Of a DNA stretch of 23,208 nt, positions 5,920 through 13,147 are shown piece after piece. The notes under the pieces are model-generated. The model had not been told where the DNA came from. It saw only the letters and a list, made by a program, of their open reading frames with translations, and ran no database searches. The stretch is from IMG/VR virus record IMGVR_UViG_3300031753_000038, positions 1-23,208 of that record; one strand, written 5' to 3'. Every line of letters begins with the position of its first letter. Within the stretch, counting starts at the first letter, position 1. The stretch comes from a virus. Both the position numbers and the translations under genes were made by a program.

Positions 5920-6677
5920 CCGACCCGGCGACAGTCGAAACACCTAAACCGCTCTCCCTTGAGCAGAAGATTGCTGCTATCAGCGCATCCGTGCGCAAGA
6001 TCAAGATGACCGGCTTCAACAAAGACTCAAATTATAAGTACCTCAAGATCGAGGATGTGGTAGACGCTGTGCGGCCTGGCATGGAAGCCCATGGGTTGAT
6101 TCTCACGCCGGAAGTGCAAGCTCTAGAGACTGTGCCTGAGACTAAAGGAATCCTATTCCGGCTGACTGTGCTGTGGAAGCTGCGCGACGTGACGACCGGC
6201 GACAGCATGGAGTTCACGATGCCGGGAACCGGATGGGACTTCCACGATAAAGGCGTTTACAAAGCCCTCACAGGCTCCCGTAAGTATGCACTGATTCTGA
6301 TTTTCAACCTGCCTGTAGGCGACAACCCCGAGCAAGCTGGCGGCGCAGATCGAGATGCGAAGGCTACACAGCGAGGCGTAGCAGCCAAAAAGATAGGCGA
6401 TGCCGCTGGCCGTGGAGTTCCAGCAGCTATCGAAGCCATCCTGCAGACCGAGCGTGATAAGAAAATCGTCATCACACGGCCAGAAGAGCTGAACGGCCAC
6501 TTTTTCCATGCAGAAGGCTATATCGCTATACCAGACCTTGACCAGTTCTTTGAGGACACAGGCTGCAAGCGATTCAAGCGCAAGACTGACGGAGTTCCGT
6601 ACTGGCGCGTGCCAGCCGACTACGAAAAGGGCTTTGTTGATCTGTGCGATAGGCTGAAGATCGAGGTCGAAGGATGA
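5916..6677 (+). CDS. erf: ERF-family single-strand annealing recombinase
   Basis: A 253-residue product starting at ATG 5916 inside an ATGA overlap. The N-terminal domain shows the ERF pattern: NYKYLKIEDVVDAVRPGM (about residues 43-60), HGLILTPEV, and DKGVYKALTGSRKYALILIF with NLPVGDNPE following (about 110-140). Such proteins coat single-stranded DNA and anneal complementary strands during phage recombination and genome circularisation. The C-terminal third (FDDT-like FEDTGCKRFKRK region) is less typical and may carry interaction sites. The gene is followed by an ATGA-coupled gene that probably belongs to the same recombination module. Confidence 0.82.
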   Translation: MTDPATVETPKPLSLEQKIAAISASVRKIKMTGFNKDSNYKYLKIEDVVDAVRPGMEAHGLILTPEVQALETVPETKGILFRLTVLWKLRDVTTGDSMEFTMPGTGWDFHDKGVYKALTGSRKYALILIFNLPVGDNPEQAGGADRDAKATQRGVAAKKIGDAAGRGVPAAIEAILQTERDKKIVITRPEELNGHFFHAEGYIAIPDLDQFFEDTGCKRFKRKTDGVPYWRVPADYEKGFVDLCDRLKIEVEG

Positions 6678-7030
6678 GCGATAGGCCGGAAATATCGAAA
6701 CTTGAGAAGAATGGCTTCTCAGTGCGGCAATTCAGCCCATATCACTATCGCATCAATGACCAACTCGACCTTTTCGCCAATGAGCACAATCGAGTCTGGC
6801 GTTGGAGGGATTCGGAATGCGTCTTGCACGGCATGGTTTGGCCGCAAGACGTTCACAGTTTTGTGCCTGCATATTTGAAAACGCACCCTAAGCCTGAACC
6901 TCATTATGTGCGCTTAGGTGGTGCTGGATGGTGGGTTTGCCCAATGCCAGATTGCGACTTCAGGATAGAGGATGACGGCTCGTCGAAAGCAGAGAAAGCA
7001 CAGTCGGCTCATCTGGAGGGCCACCCATGA
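6674..7030 (+). CDS. Hypothetical protein with C-terminal zinc finger
   Basis: A 118-residue product coupled by ATGA overlap to the ERF gene. The N-terminal part (FSVRQFSPYHYRIND, LDLFANEHNRVWRWRD) looks like a small beta-rich domain found beside recombinases in other phages. The C-terminus has CPMPDCDF and two His residues (SAHLEGHP), a plausible C2H2-type zinc finger. It may bind single-stranded DNA or assist the annealing protein; this is inference from position only. Confidence 0.6.
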   Translation: MSDRPEISKLEKNGFSVRQFSPYHYRINDQLDLFANEHNRVWRWRDSECVLHGMVWPQDVHSFVPAYLKTHPKPEPHYVRLGGAGWWVCPMPDCDFRIEDDGSSKAEKAQSAHLEGHP

Positions 7031-7245
7031 AGGGCACCCATCCGAGGCGAGGAGCGCAAATGGAGCGAATCGAAATGAGTCGAGACTGGTGGTGCCAGGA
7101 CTGTTCGACAACCGTGGTATTGGACACCCACGGGCGCTGCTCGAATTGTGGGAGCAGCGCTGTCCATGTGGCCATTCCAGAAACACAACCGGGATGGCGG
7201 GATGTGTCGATTCGTGTGTCGATTGTGCGTAAGGAGTCGAAATGA
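7027..7245 (+). CDS. Zinc-ribbon mini-protein
   Basis: A 72-residue product. WWCQDC (about residues 22-25) and CSNCGSS (about 38-43) make a compact four-Cys zinc ribbon of the rubredoxin-like type, with a short C-terminal beta segment. Both ends are ATGA overlaps with neighbours. An internal ATG at residue 12 is a less likely start. Function unknown. Confidence 0.65.
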   Translation: MKGTHPRRGAQMERIEMSRDWWCQDCSTTVVLDTHGRCSNCGSSAVHVAIPETQPGWRDVSIRVSIVRKESK

Positions 7246-7556
7246 GCAAATTTAGGCCAGAATCCAAAAAGTCTTACGCCCAGCCGCTAGCCGATGATAC
7301 TGCCCTGTTTCTGATTCGGGATTCCGTTGCCAAACGACGTGGTTTGATCTACGGCCGGTTGCGCGATGTGGCAGGGAATTTTTGCGCCATCGGCGCGTTT
7401 TGGGAAGATCATCCGAAAGCTTCGCTGCGCAGTAGTCTGGTAGATGAAGTGGCGGCAGTCAATGATTCCCTGCCTCCCACAGCTTCGCCGCGTGAACGAT
7501 GGAAGAAGGTGAATAGCTGGCTGCGATTCAAACTTGCTTGCTTGGCCCGACGATGA
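7242..7556 (+). CDS. Hypothetical protein
   Basis: A 104-residue product, coupled at both ends by ATGA overlaps. It is basic at both termini, with a central helical part (KRRGLIYGRLRDVAGNF, FWEDHPKASLRSSLVDEV). I see no catalytic or metal motif and recognise no family. It belongs to the early operon between recombination genes and a winged-helix protein. Confidence 0.6.
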   Translation: MSKFRPESKKSYAQPLADDTALFLIRDSVAKRRGLIYGRLRDVAGNFCAIGAFWEDHPKASLRSSLVDEVAAVNDSLPPTASPRERWKKVNSWLRFKLACLARR

Positions 7557-7804
7557 GAACAACACAGTGTGATCGTATCCTTGCATTGCTCCAAGCCCAC
7601 CAAGGCTATTGGGTCGGCCTGTTTCGAATCATGCAGCTCCACATTGCCAGCCATACGCGCAGGATTCACGAGCTTCGAAAGATGGGGCATGTGATCGAAA
7701 TGAAAAGTCACTTCATCGGCAGGCAACGGCTTGTCGAATATCGGCTGGTCGAAAAACAAGGAGGAACTTCCAATGCTCGCATTCCACAACGATCCGAAGA
7801 TTAA
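7553..7804 (+). CDS. Small winged-helix DNA-binding protein
   Basis: An 83-residue product from ATG 7553 in an ATGA overlap. It begins TTQCDRILALLQAHQGYWVG and continues with IASHTRRIHELRKMGHVIEM and a beta wing (VEYRLV). This is the classic winged-helix layout with HIASHTRRIHELRK as the recognition helix, seen in many small phage regulators. The end overlaps the next gene by 32 bases. Confidence 0.65.
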   Translation: MRTTQCDRILALLQAHQGYWVGLFRIMQLHIASHTRRIHELRKMGHVIEMKSHFIGRQRLVEYRLVEKQGGTSNARIPQRSED

Positions 7805-8411
7805 GAAAACGTACCTCGCTCGCATCCGTGCTCATATTGCGGCTGATGAGTTAGTTCATGGCGTGTACTGGGAAAACGGCAAAGGCTGCGCGGTCGGCTG
7901 CACAGTCCATTCTTCGAGTCACAGTGTGTATGAAATAGAACTGGGAATCCCGCGCCTCCTTGCGAAGCTTGAGGATGGAATTTTCGAATCGCTTGGCAAT
8001 GGACGCGCAAAAAGATGGCCCGAAGAGTTCTTACTTGCCCCCAGGGTAGGGGCTGATTTGTCGATGGTGTGGCCTCGATTTGCCGCGTGGCTGCTTGTCG
8101 ATCCGAAGTATGGCGTAATTCAGTTCAGTAAATCCGCTCAATCGAAGAAATCTATCCAGGATGTAGCGGATGCCTATGGGCAGGTTGTCGGTGGCACAGC
8201 GGAAGACGTAAATTGGTCGAAGTTGAGGAGGGCTGCCGTTGACGCTGCCGATGCCGCTGCCGCTGCCGCTGCCTATGCCGCTGCCGCTGCCTATGCCTCT
8301 ACCGCTGCCGCTGCCTATGCCGCTGCCGCTGCCGCTGCCGCTGCCCGAAAAGAATGGAGTAATGCGCAGGCGGACAAACTTCTGGAATTGATGCGTGATG
8401 CTCCAGTTTAG
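7773..8411 (+). CDS. Conserved phage-type protein with Ala/Tyr repeat tail
   Basis: A 212-residue product. ATG 7773 follows AAGGAGG by 9 bases, better than the upstream GTG or ATG options. The N-terminal 130 residues carry HIAADELVHGVYWENGKGC, AVGCTVH, YEIELGIPRLLAKLEDGIFE and WPEEFLLAPRVGADLSMVW, which I recall as a recurrent domain of unknown function in phages and bacteria. The C-terminus is nearly all Ala with periodic Tyr (from about residue 155), ending QADKLLELMRDA. The tail is encoded by a GCC/GCT microsatellite. It may form a long helix or coiled coil. Confidence 0.7.
   Translation: MLAFHNDPKIKKTYLARIRAHIAADELVHGVYWENGKGCAVGCTVHSSSHSVYEIELGIPRLLAKLEDGIFESLGNGRAKRWPEEFLLAPRVGADLSMVWPRFAAWLLVDPKYGVIQFSKSAQSKKSIQDVADAYGQVVGGTAEDVNWSKLRRAAVDAADAAAAAAAYAAAAAYASTAAAAYAAAAAAAAARKEWSNAQADKLLELMRDAPV
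8243..8345 (+). repeat. GCCGCT microsatellite encoding poly-Ala
   Basis: An almost pure run of alternating Ala codons GCC and GCT is broken by TAT (Tyr), TCT and ACC. The repeat period is 6 bases with higher-order units ending in GCCTATGCC. Slippage could change the length in steps of two Ala without breaking the frame. Confidence 0.85.
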
Positions 8412-8455
8412 ACTTGACACGGATCGGCGAAAAATCTTCTTGACAGGACTGAGAA

Positions 8456-8824
8456 ATGAGAGATACCTTGAAGCTACGGATTCCGAGGGGCGTGCTGGTA
8501 GGTAGCTGGCCTAGCCGTCCGCGCCTGTCACGCGCCCCAACTAATCCGAGAAAGCGGACGGCTGAGTATGCAATCACGCCAAAACTTTCCAGTCCTGACG
8601 CCATCATTTCTGCGAATGAAGGGCAAGTACGCTTTGCGGCGGATACTACCGCTGAACCTCAGAATCGCGGCAAGTCCGGGCAGTTTCGGGCCAAAACACC
8701 TTTTCGTGTCGTGGGGCTGCTGACAAGGCTCTTACCAGTCGAGGGACAGCAGGCACTATTCCCCACCACAATGGCCCAGGATGAGTCAAAATCTACTACT
8801 GAGGGAAAGGGGTTTTTGTGCTAG
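8456..8824 (+). CDS. Uncertain small protein in a structure-rich stretch
   Basis: A 122-codon reading frame beginning MRDTLKLRIPRGVL. The ATG follows GGACTGAG with tight spacing, and the end overlaps the next GTG by 7 bases, as in other genes here. The product is basic, rich in Pro, Arg, Ser and Thr, and has no visible domain. The underlying DNA holds a perfect 10-base inverted repeat and a second CTGCTG/CAGCAG one, unusual for a coding gene in this operon. It may be a real but fast-evolving gene, or the region may act as a structured RNA. Confidence 0.4.
   Translation: MRDTLKLRIPRGVLVGSWPSRPRLSRAPTNPRKRTAEYAITPKLSSPDAIISANEGQVRFAADTTAEPQNRGKSGQFRAKTPFRVVGLLTRLLPVEGQQALFPTTMAQDESKSTTEGKGFLC
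8513..8563 (+). other. Perfect 10-base stem-loop
   Basis: AGCCGTCCGC (8513-8522) and GCGGACGGCT (8554-8563) are exact reverse complements separated by a 31-base loop. There is no following T-run, so it is not a terminator. It could be an RNA element, a processing site or a protein-binding site. Confidence 0.5.
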
Positions 8825-9015
8825 TTGAAATTGTGAAGATGGAAAAGATTGCGCGAAACTACTTTTTACACGGTGGCGGTGACTTTGAGGATGGAGAGGC
8901 TGGAGCACGAGCGGTTAGCTTTACGTTCGATGGGATGGTGGAGATGGCAGCCTGCTTTGCACAGCACGCGCTGGAAAATCTTGAGATTGTATGGCATTTG
9001 GACCGCGAGAAATGA
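8818..9015 (+). CDS. Small hypothetical protein
   Basis: A 65-residue product from GTG 8818, with AAAGGGG about 7 bases upstream. ATG 8839 is an alternative. The protein is compact: EKIARNYFLHGGGDFEDGE followed by a helix (MVEMAACFAQHALENLEIVW). No family recognised. The stop overlaps the next start as ATGA. Confidence 0.55.
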   Translation: MLVEIVKMEKIARNYFLHGGGDFEDGEAGARAVSFTFDGMVEMAACFAQHALENLEIVWHLDREK

Positions 9016-9311
9016 ATCTTTTCAACGCCTACGTCGGCAAGCATCTGACCGTCTCGTGGGACGACGACCGGGATTATGCGCACTGGTTCCCGAATGTGTT
9101 TCTATTTTCCGAGTATCGAATCATCGACTCGTGGCTCGATCTGCATCCGAAACGGCGAGGCACACGGAGATTCGTGAGGATGTGGCTCAAGGAAGAACAA
9201 CGGAAAATGATTCTCAAGGGTCGGGAAGCTCGGGTGGGGAGCTTCGATCCTGGGCCGGTTCGAATCAAAGAGTCGTACGTTCGAAAACTAGCTGAAAAGG
9301 AGAAACGATGA
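9012..9311 (+). CDS. Hypothetical basic protein
   Basis: A 99-residue product from ATG 9012 in an ATGA overlap. The N-terminus is aromatic and acidic (VSWDDDRDYAHWFPN), and the C-terminal half is strongly basic (RRGTRRFVRMWLKEEQRK, VRKLAEKEKR). It may bind nucleic acid. I do not recognise it. Both ends are coupled to neighbours. Confidence 0.6.
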   Translation: MNLFNAYVGKHLTVSWDDDRDYAHWFPNVFLFSEYRIIDSWLDLHPKRRGTRRFVRMWLKEEQRKMILKGREARVGSFDPGPVRIKESYVRKLAEKEKR

Positions 9312-9592
9312 CAGAGCGAGACAAATACCTCCAAGCCGAATATCCATATGATTTTGCGAATTGTGGGTTTTGTATTCTAGCGCACAAGGTTGGCCAGTGC
9401 GACCTACCAGAGCACGCTGAACTTGTTAGGGCTGCTATAGAACTTCTGAGGGGCCGGAGTTTGTGGTCTGACCCAAATTCGACCTGTGAAGTGTTTACCA
9501 ATCTTCGGGAACTGTTTCGAGAGTTCTACCAGGCGCAGGTCGAGCCTTCGGCTCAGCCGGAAGTTGCCGTTGAAGCGAAGCTTCGATCGTGA
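9308..9592 (+). CDS. Hypothetical protein
   Basis: A 94-residue product coupled by ATGA. It has three Cys residues and a His near the N-terminus (NCGFCILAHKVGQC) that could bind zinc, and then helices (LPEHAELVRAAIELLRG, FTNLRELFREFYQAQ). The tail is Ala/Glu/Pro-rich. No known family. It overlaps the next gene by a GTGA. Confidence 0.58.
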   Translation: MTERDKYLQAEYPYDFANCGFCILAHKVGQCDLPEHAELVRAAIELLRGRSLWSDPNSTCEVFTNLRELFREFYQAQVEPSAQPEVAVEAKLRS

Positions 9593-9810
9593 AGCAAACA
9601 TACACAACCCGAGAGGTGGCCGAGAATACTGCCCGAATGCTTGCTCGATTCGGCTGTAAGCCTTTACCTTTCAAAGTATTAGAATCCGCGCGCCGGGCTT
9701 CAAAGAGAATCGCAGTGCCCCATTGGATGTGCCCGTGTGGAGCGAAACTACGAGCAGCATGGTTACCGGCGACTTGCCCAAGATGCCAGAGGAGGCGTGA
9801 TGCGGTCTAG
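9589..9810 (+). CDS. Zinc-ribbon mini-protein, GTG start
   Basis: A 73-residue product from GTG 9589 in a GTGA overlap. The N-terminus may be helix-turn-helix-like (YTTREVAENTARMLARFG). The C-terminus has WMCPCGAKLRAAWLPATCPRC, here split as CPCG and CPRC, a four-Cys zinc ribbon. The end is very basic (QRRRDAV). Probably a nucleic-acid-binding accessory protein. Confidence 0.6.
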   Translation: MKQTYTTREVAENTARMLARFGCKPLPFKVLESARRASKRIAVPHWMCPCGAKLRAAWLPATCPRCQRRRDAV

Positions 9811-10033
9811 AATGGCCCCTAAACATGCCACAGAACGCAATACGAGGCGAATTGGCGCATCGGAGAAGCAGGAAGCCACTTTGCTATGTGTCTGCGGGCA
9901 TCGGCGTGAGGAACATCACCCGACAATCACTGATTGCCTATACCAAAACAGAGAAGGTAAGTTCTGTAGATGCACGGCATTTCGGCCAGCCAAGGATCAG
10001 GCGGATCACCCAAGGATGGTGCCGAATGCCTGA
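9800..10033 (+). CDS. Cys/His-rich zinc-binding protein
   Basis: A 77-residue product from ATG 9800, with GGAGG 4 bases upstream. The core CVCGHRREEH, then a Cys at DCLYQNREGKF and CRCTAF, is a pattern I have seen in many phage and bacterial mini-proteins (CxCGH...H...C...CxCxxF), probably a zinc site. The N-terminus is basic. It overlaps both neighbours by 8-11 bases. Role unknown. Confidence 0.6.
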   Translation: MRSRMAPKHATERNTRRIGASEKQEATLLCVCGHRREEHHPTITDCLYQNREGKFCRCTAFRPAKDQADHPRMVPNA

Positions 10034-10217
10034 AGAATGGGCCTCTCTCTATCGAAGGCTCCCAAAGTCGGTCTATTCGACCTGGGAAGATGCGGAGCGC
10101 AAAGCGGCTGCTCGACTCGGCATCACGGTCGGGGAGAAGGCGACTGGCGGCTATGTCGCGCTGTACGAGGCGCTGGCTCAACATCTGTTACAGCTCGAAA
10201 ACTGGGAGAACTTCTAG
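10026..10217 (+). CDS. Small hypothetical protein
   Basis: A 63-residue product, MPEEWASLYRRLPKS to LQLENWENF. It appears fully helical (WEDAERKAAARLG, YVALYEALAQHLLQL). The start overlaps the end of the upstream gene by 8 bases and its TAG overlaps the following GTG by one base. No family recognised. Confidence 0.5.
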   Translation: MPEEWASLYRRLPKSVYSTWEDAERKAAARLGITVGEKATGGYVALYEALAQHLLQLENWENF

Positions 10218-10396
10218 TGAAAGTCACACTCCAAGAAAAGATTGCAGAGCTTGAATCTCGAATTTCCGCCTTGGAAAAGAAAACTCACGTGCCACTGATT
10301 CAATCATCAATCGAAAGCAAAGCATTCTGCTCTCGCTGGAACAATCTTTGGAGAGAATTCGATTTGATGATGCGCGATATTTTCAGATATGAGTAG
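10217..10396 (+). CDS. Small coiled-coil protein, GTG start
   Basis: A 59-residue product starting at GTG 10217 (TAGTG junction). The first 22 residues (KVTLQEKIAELESRISALEK) have a clear heptad pattern typical of a coiled coil. The rest (WNNLWREFDLMMRDIF) is an amphipathic helix. GGGAG lies 9 bases upstream. It overlaps the HNH gene start by 8 bases. Function unknown; an oligomerising adaptor is possible. Confidence 0.5.
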   Translation: MKVTLQEKIAELESRISALEKKTHVPLIQSSIESKAFCSRWNNLWREFDLMMRDIFRYE

Positions 10397-10724
10397 GAAG
10401 AAACATAAATTGGATTTGGAACGCACGGCCCAGGCTGGCTTTCTCGACCGTCGAAGCTACTGGACAATATTCGGCAAGGTCTACCTGTTCGGGGCCGATA
10501 TGGAACACATACGTGAGGTCGTTTTCGACCGCGACAAATATCGCTGCGTATGGGTGCTGCCGTCCGGGGCACGTTGCAGCGTTACTTTCAATCTTGAACT
10601 CGACCATAAGCTCCCACGTGGTCGAGGCGGTGATGATCAGGAAACCAACTTGCAGACTCTTTGCCGGGAGCATCACCAGATTCGACATGTGCAAGTTCGA
10701 TGGACCAAGAGGAGTGAAAATTGA
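10389..10724 (+). CDS. HNH endonuclease
   Basis: A 111-residue single-domain nuclease. The HNH core is LELDHKLPRGRGGDDQETNL (D72, H73, N87), followed by LCREHHQIRH. Cys53 and Cys63 with Cys92 and a later His suggest a structural zinc site, as in many phage HNH enzymes. Such enzymes cut DNA during packaging, recombination or host takeover. In HK97-like phages HNH proteins sit beside the terminase; here the gene is in the early operon instead, so a role in recombination or homing is as likely. Confidence 0.8.
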   Translation: MSRKKHKLDLERTAQAGFLDRRSYWTIFGKVYLFGADMEHIREVVFDRDKYRCVWVLPSGARCSVTFNLELDHKLPRGRGGDDQETNLQTLCREHHQIRHVQVRWTKRSEN

Positions 10725-10808
10725 GTTTGGCTGGCGCATGGCTTAGCAGAACTGCGGGGCCGAAATGCTAGTACCGCTCTCTCAGCCAAAGCAATTAAGG
10801 AGGAGTCA

Positions 10809-10970
10809 GTGAAAGAAATGTTCAAGATTCTCGACGAGAACTGCTGGGCTTATCGCAGAAAGCGTTGTGTATCTGTTTATAACGGATCGCAAATTCTAGT
10901 AGAGAAGTTCGGCATTTCTTGGGAAACAGCAAACCAAATCGTTCAAGAATGGGTGTGGCAAAGATTTTGA
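10809..10970 (+). CDS. Small HTH-like protein, GTG start
   Basis: A 53-residue product beginning MKEMFKILDENCW. GTG 10809 follows AAGGAGGAG by a few bases. The C-terminal half (SQILVEKFGISWETANQIVQ) resembles a helix-turn-helix. The 84 bases before it (10725-10808) hold no gene that I can support. It could be a small regulator, but the assignment is weak. Confidence 0.5.
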   Translation: MKEMFKILDENCWAYRRKRCVSVYNGSQILVEKFGISWETANQIVQEWVWQRF

Positions 10971-10996
10971 GGAGCGCGTAGATGAGAAGGAGCTAA

Positions 10997-11299
10997 ATGC
11001 CAAATCCAATTAAGAGTGCGGCAGTGATTGCAAGGTTGCTCATAACGGAAGGCTTTTCGGATCATCTTGGGAATCAGATTGAAAAATATTGGATGCGAAA
11101 CATTTGCCACGGGGCAAGTAAGCGACGATACCGTAAGTTCGATAAAGAGATTTCCGAAATGCTCAAAAAGCTCACGGACGCTGAGCGACTTGTGCTTGGC
11201 AAGTGGATTTCTTATCACAAGGCCATGTCCTTTGATACTGGCCTACGGATCGGACTGACGGCCTTTGCAAAGAAAAATGATAAGGAAATTCAGGTCTAA
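10997..11299 (+). CDS. Hypothetical helical protein
   Basis: A 100-residue product. ATG 10997 has AAGGAG 5 bases upstream. It is basic and mostly helical (KFDKEISEMLKKLTDAERLV, GKWISYHKAMSFDTGLRIGL). I see no catalytic motif. The region before it (10971-10996) is short. No family recognised. Confidence 0.58.
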   Translation: MPNPIKSAAVIARLLITEGFSDHLGNQIEKYWMRNICHGASKRRYRKFDKEISEMLKKLTDAERLVLGKWISYHKAMSFDTGLRIGLTAFAKKNDKEIQV

Positions 11300-11379
11300 T
11301 CAATAGACACAAAATCATGATTGTACTACTCCCAATTCGCACCCGGATTCGATACCTTGGACGATTGGAGATGAAGCCG

Positions 11380-11934
11380 ATGAGCGACACCAAGCTGCCC
11401 GCTGCGCTGGAGCGCCTGATCGAGAAGTGGCGCAAGAATGGTGAAGGCTCTCGTTCTGTGGGTCGATATGGACAACCTACAGCAGCCGGATGCTCTATGC
11501 TGACTTGCGCCGACGAACTTGAAGCTCTCGCCCCTATGCTCGCGGAGCGGGAGAAGGCAGCGGAGGAGGCTGGACTGAACGAAGGCTGCGATGCCTTATT
11601 TCAGGCGGCAAATACAGCGATTCTTAATCTTTCATCCGAGATGGAGCTTCCTAAGCATCCAGTTCATTGTTCTTGCTATGGCTGTGGCTTGAGAAACGCC
11701 GTTGTGAAATACGCACTGGAACACGGAAAGCGTAATGTCTTAGGAATAGTAGAACGTGAGGTAGCCGCTGAGGAAAATCGCCCTGTTAGGTTGGGTCCTC
11801 TCGCCACAGCCGAGGCCCGAGCGCAGGCGGAGGCGTATCAAGATTGCGCTGATAGCGTATTCGATAAAAACCAGATCTTGGGTCAAGCGTTTGCGCAGAA
11901 AGCAGCCAAAGCCCGGGAGCGAGGCGGAATATGA
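11380..11934 (+). CDS. Hypothetical protein with Cys pair
   Basis: A 184-residue product. ATG 11380 has TTGGAG 9 bases upstream; in-frame ATGs at 11317 and 11371 are less well placed. The N-terminus (LPAALERLIEKWRKNGEGS) is a pattern often seen in phage proteins of unknown function, followed by long helices (ADELEALAPMLAEREKAAEE). A central CSCYGCG may bind metal. The C-terminus is Ala-rich. It is coupled by ATGA to the next gene, which is also Ala/Glu-rich. Confidence 0.6.
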   Translation: MSDTKLPAALERLIEKWRKNGEGSRSVGRYGQPTAAGCSMLTCADELEALAPMLAEREKAAEEAGLNEGCDALFQAANTAILNLSSEMELPKHPVHCSCYGCGLRNAVVKYALEHGKRNVLGIVEREVAAEENRPVRLGPLATAEARAQAEAYQDCADSVFDKNQILGQAFAQKAAKARERGGI

Positions 11935-12563
11935 ACGCAGAAAAGTGGTTAGCTGATCCTACTACCTGCTCAGATTTACCGATGCATTTATTTACAAATG
12001 AATCCTCGACGAAATTAGTTCAAGCTGCGATGGATGCAGCCCAAGCCGAGATGCGCGAACAGCTTCATGCTGCTGAGGATGCCATCGAAGTCCTCAAGGG
12101 TGACTTAGCAAGGATGGAAGCCGGAGAGCACGAGCAAGCTGCGATTGCGACGGCGCTACGGGAGGTATCTGATTTAGCTGAAGATGAAGTATTTGATCTG
12201 GCCGGGAGAAGGAAGTCGAATGCGGTTCGTGACGCTATCCTTGCCCTCATCTCCCCCGAACAGCAATCGGCGCTCGACCGGCACGATGCTAAGATTCGAG
12301 AAGAGAATAAAGCCACGGAACTCGAATGGGAAAAGCGATATGTCCGACGTGGCCGAGAGTTATCGGAGATGGAGCACACCCACAAGCTCGCCCTGCTGCG
12401 GGCGGTGAGGGATGAGGCGAAGTGGTGGCATCACTATCAAGTCGAGTCAGAAGGCCATGAGTGCGAAGTGTATTATCCAGATTGTGTTCGCCTCGCCGCC
12501 ACTCAACGCGCCATCGAGGAAGCGGAGGCCAATGCGAAAACTAACGATCTACCGGGACGATAG
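11931..12563 (+). CDS. Hypothetical coiled-coil protein
   Basis: A 210-residue product from the ATGA overlap. Much of it is strongly helical: AQAEMREQLHAAEDAIEVL, KGDLARMEAGEHEQAA, LDRHDAKIREENKATELEWE. These are likely coiled coils. A His/Cys-rich stretch near the end (WWHHYQVESEGHECEVYYPDC) could bind metal. The function is not visible. Its end overlaps the following gene by 32 bases. Confidence 0.6.
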   Translation: MNAEKWLADPTTCSDLPMHLFTNESSTKLVQAAMDAAQAEMREQLHAAEDAIEVLKGDLARMEAGEHEQAAIATALREVSDLAEDEVFDLAGRRKSNAVRDAILALISPEQQSALDRHDAKIREENKATELEWEKRYVRRGRELSEMEHTHKLALLRAVRDEAKWWHHYQVESEGHECEVYYPDCVRLAATQRAIEEAEANAKTNDLPGR

Positions 12564-12783
12564 TACGACCCAAGTCGTCTACGAGCACGTGAAGCATTTC
12601 TTCTGGACGGCAAACGCTACCGTACTGACCATCGCTCAGTACACGAACATTCAGACGGGAGAGCATCGCTATATTCATTGGCCCCGCGAAAGGATTTGCT
12701 GGTTCAAGGATGAGGAGGAAAGCCATGAAGCCAGTTGTGATTGTGTTGTTGCTCGCCATGCCGCTGTTCGCACAGTCGGATAA
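12532..12783 (+). CDS. Hypothetical beta-rich protein
   Basis: An 83-residue product from ATG 12532, with GCGGAGG about 4 bases upstream. The N-terminal 60 residues (KLTIYRDDSTTQVVYEHVKH, TIAQYTNIQTGEHRYIHWPR) look like a small beta-sheet domain. The last 25 residues are encoded where the gene overlaps the next one by 59 bases and may not be conserved. No family recognised. Confidence 0.5.
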   Translation: MRKLTIYRDDSTTQVVYEHVKHFFWTANATVLTIAQYTNIQTGEHRYIHWPRERICWFKDEEESHEASCDCVVARHAAVRTVG

Positions 12784-13147
12784 GTCGTCAGTAGGCACGA
12801 GCGGAACGGCTGTTTTTATTCCTAAATCTGGGAATCTACCAACCTATGAATGCCATCACGAGGGAAGGGCGATGGTTTGCACTATGCCAACTTCTGGAAT
12901 AAGCATAGCTCTTTCGTCATCTCCTGTTCCGCAACCCGAATGGGTCCCCGACCCAAGCGCCGGGCACTACGACTGCCCGGATGGGTGGATGGCAATGATA
13001 TCAGCGGAACCTGAGAAGTGGCATATACCGAATACATTTGTAAATGGAATGGCAATGGGTGGTGGTCCGCCTAATCTCGACAAAAAGGGCCATATACTTC
13101 GGGATCGTCCCAGTCCGCCAATTTGTATACAGGATGTGAAACCATGA
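12725..13147 (+). CDS. Exported protein of unknown function
   Basis: A 140-residue product from ATG 12725, with GAGGAGGAAAGCC upstream. It begins with a Sec-type signal peptide, MKPVVIVLLLAMPLFAQS, with likely cleavage after AMPLFA or AQ. The mature part has four Cys residues (YECHHEGRAMVC, YDCPDG, ICIQD), which could form two disulfides in the periplasm. The context is a run of membrane and exported genes. A role at the cell envelope, such as blocking superinfection, is inferred. Confidence 0.65.
   Translation: MKPVVIVLLLAMPLFAQSDKSSVGTSGTAVFIPKSGNLPTYECHHEGRAMVCTMPTSGISIALSSSPVPQPEWVPDPSAGHYDCPDGWMAMISAEPEKWHIPNTFVNGMAMGGGPPNLDKKGHILRDRPSPPICIQDVKP

Noticed and set aside
8031-8420. Minus-strand frame with Gly-Ser repeats
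   Set aside because: It is the antisense reading of the Ala-codon microsatellite; no ribosome binding site and wrong strand for the operon.
8414-8445. Two TTGACA boxes as possible promoters
   Set aside because: No acceptable -10 element at 16-18 bases from either copy; mentioned only as part of the unusual stretch.
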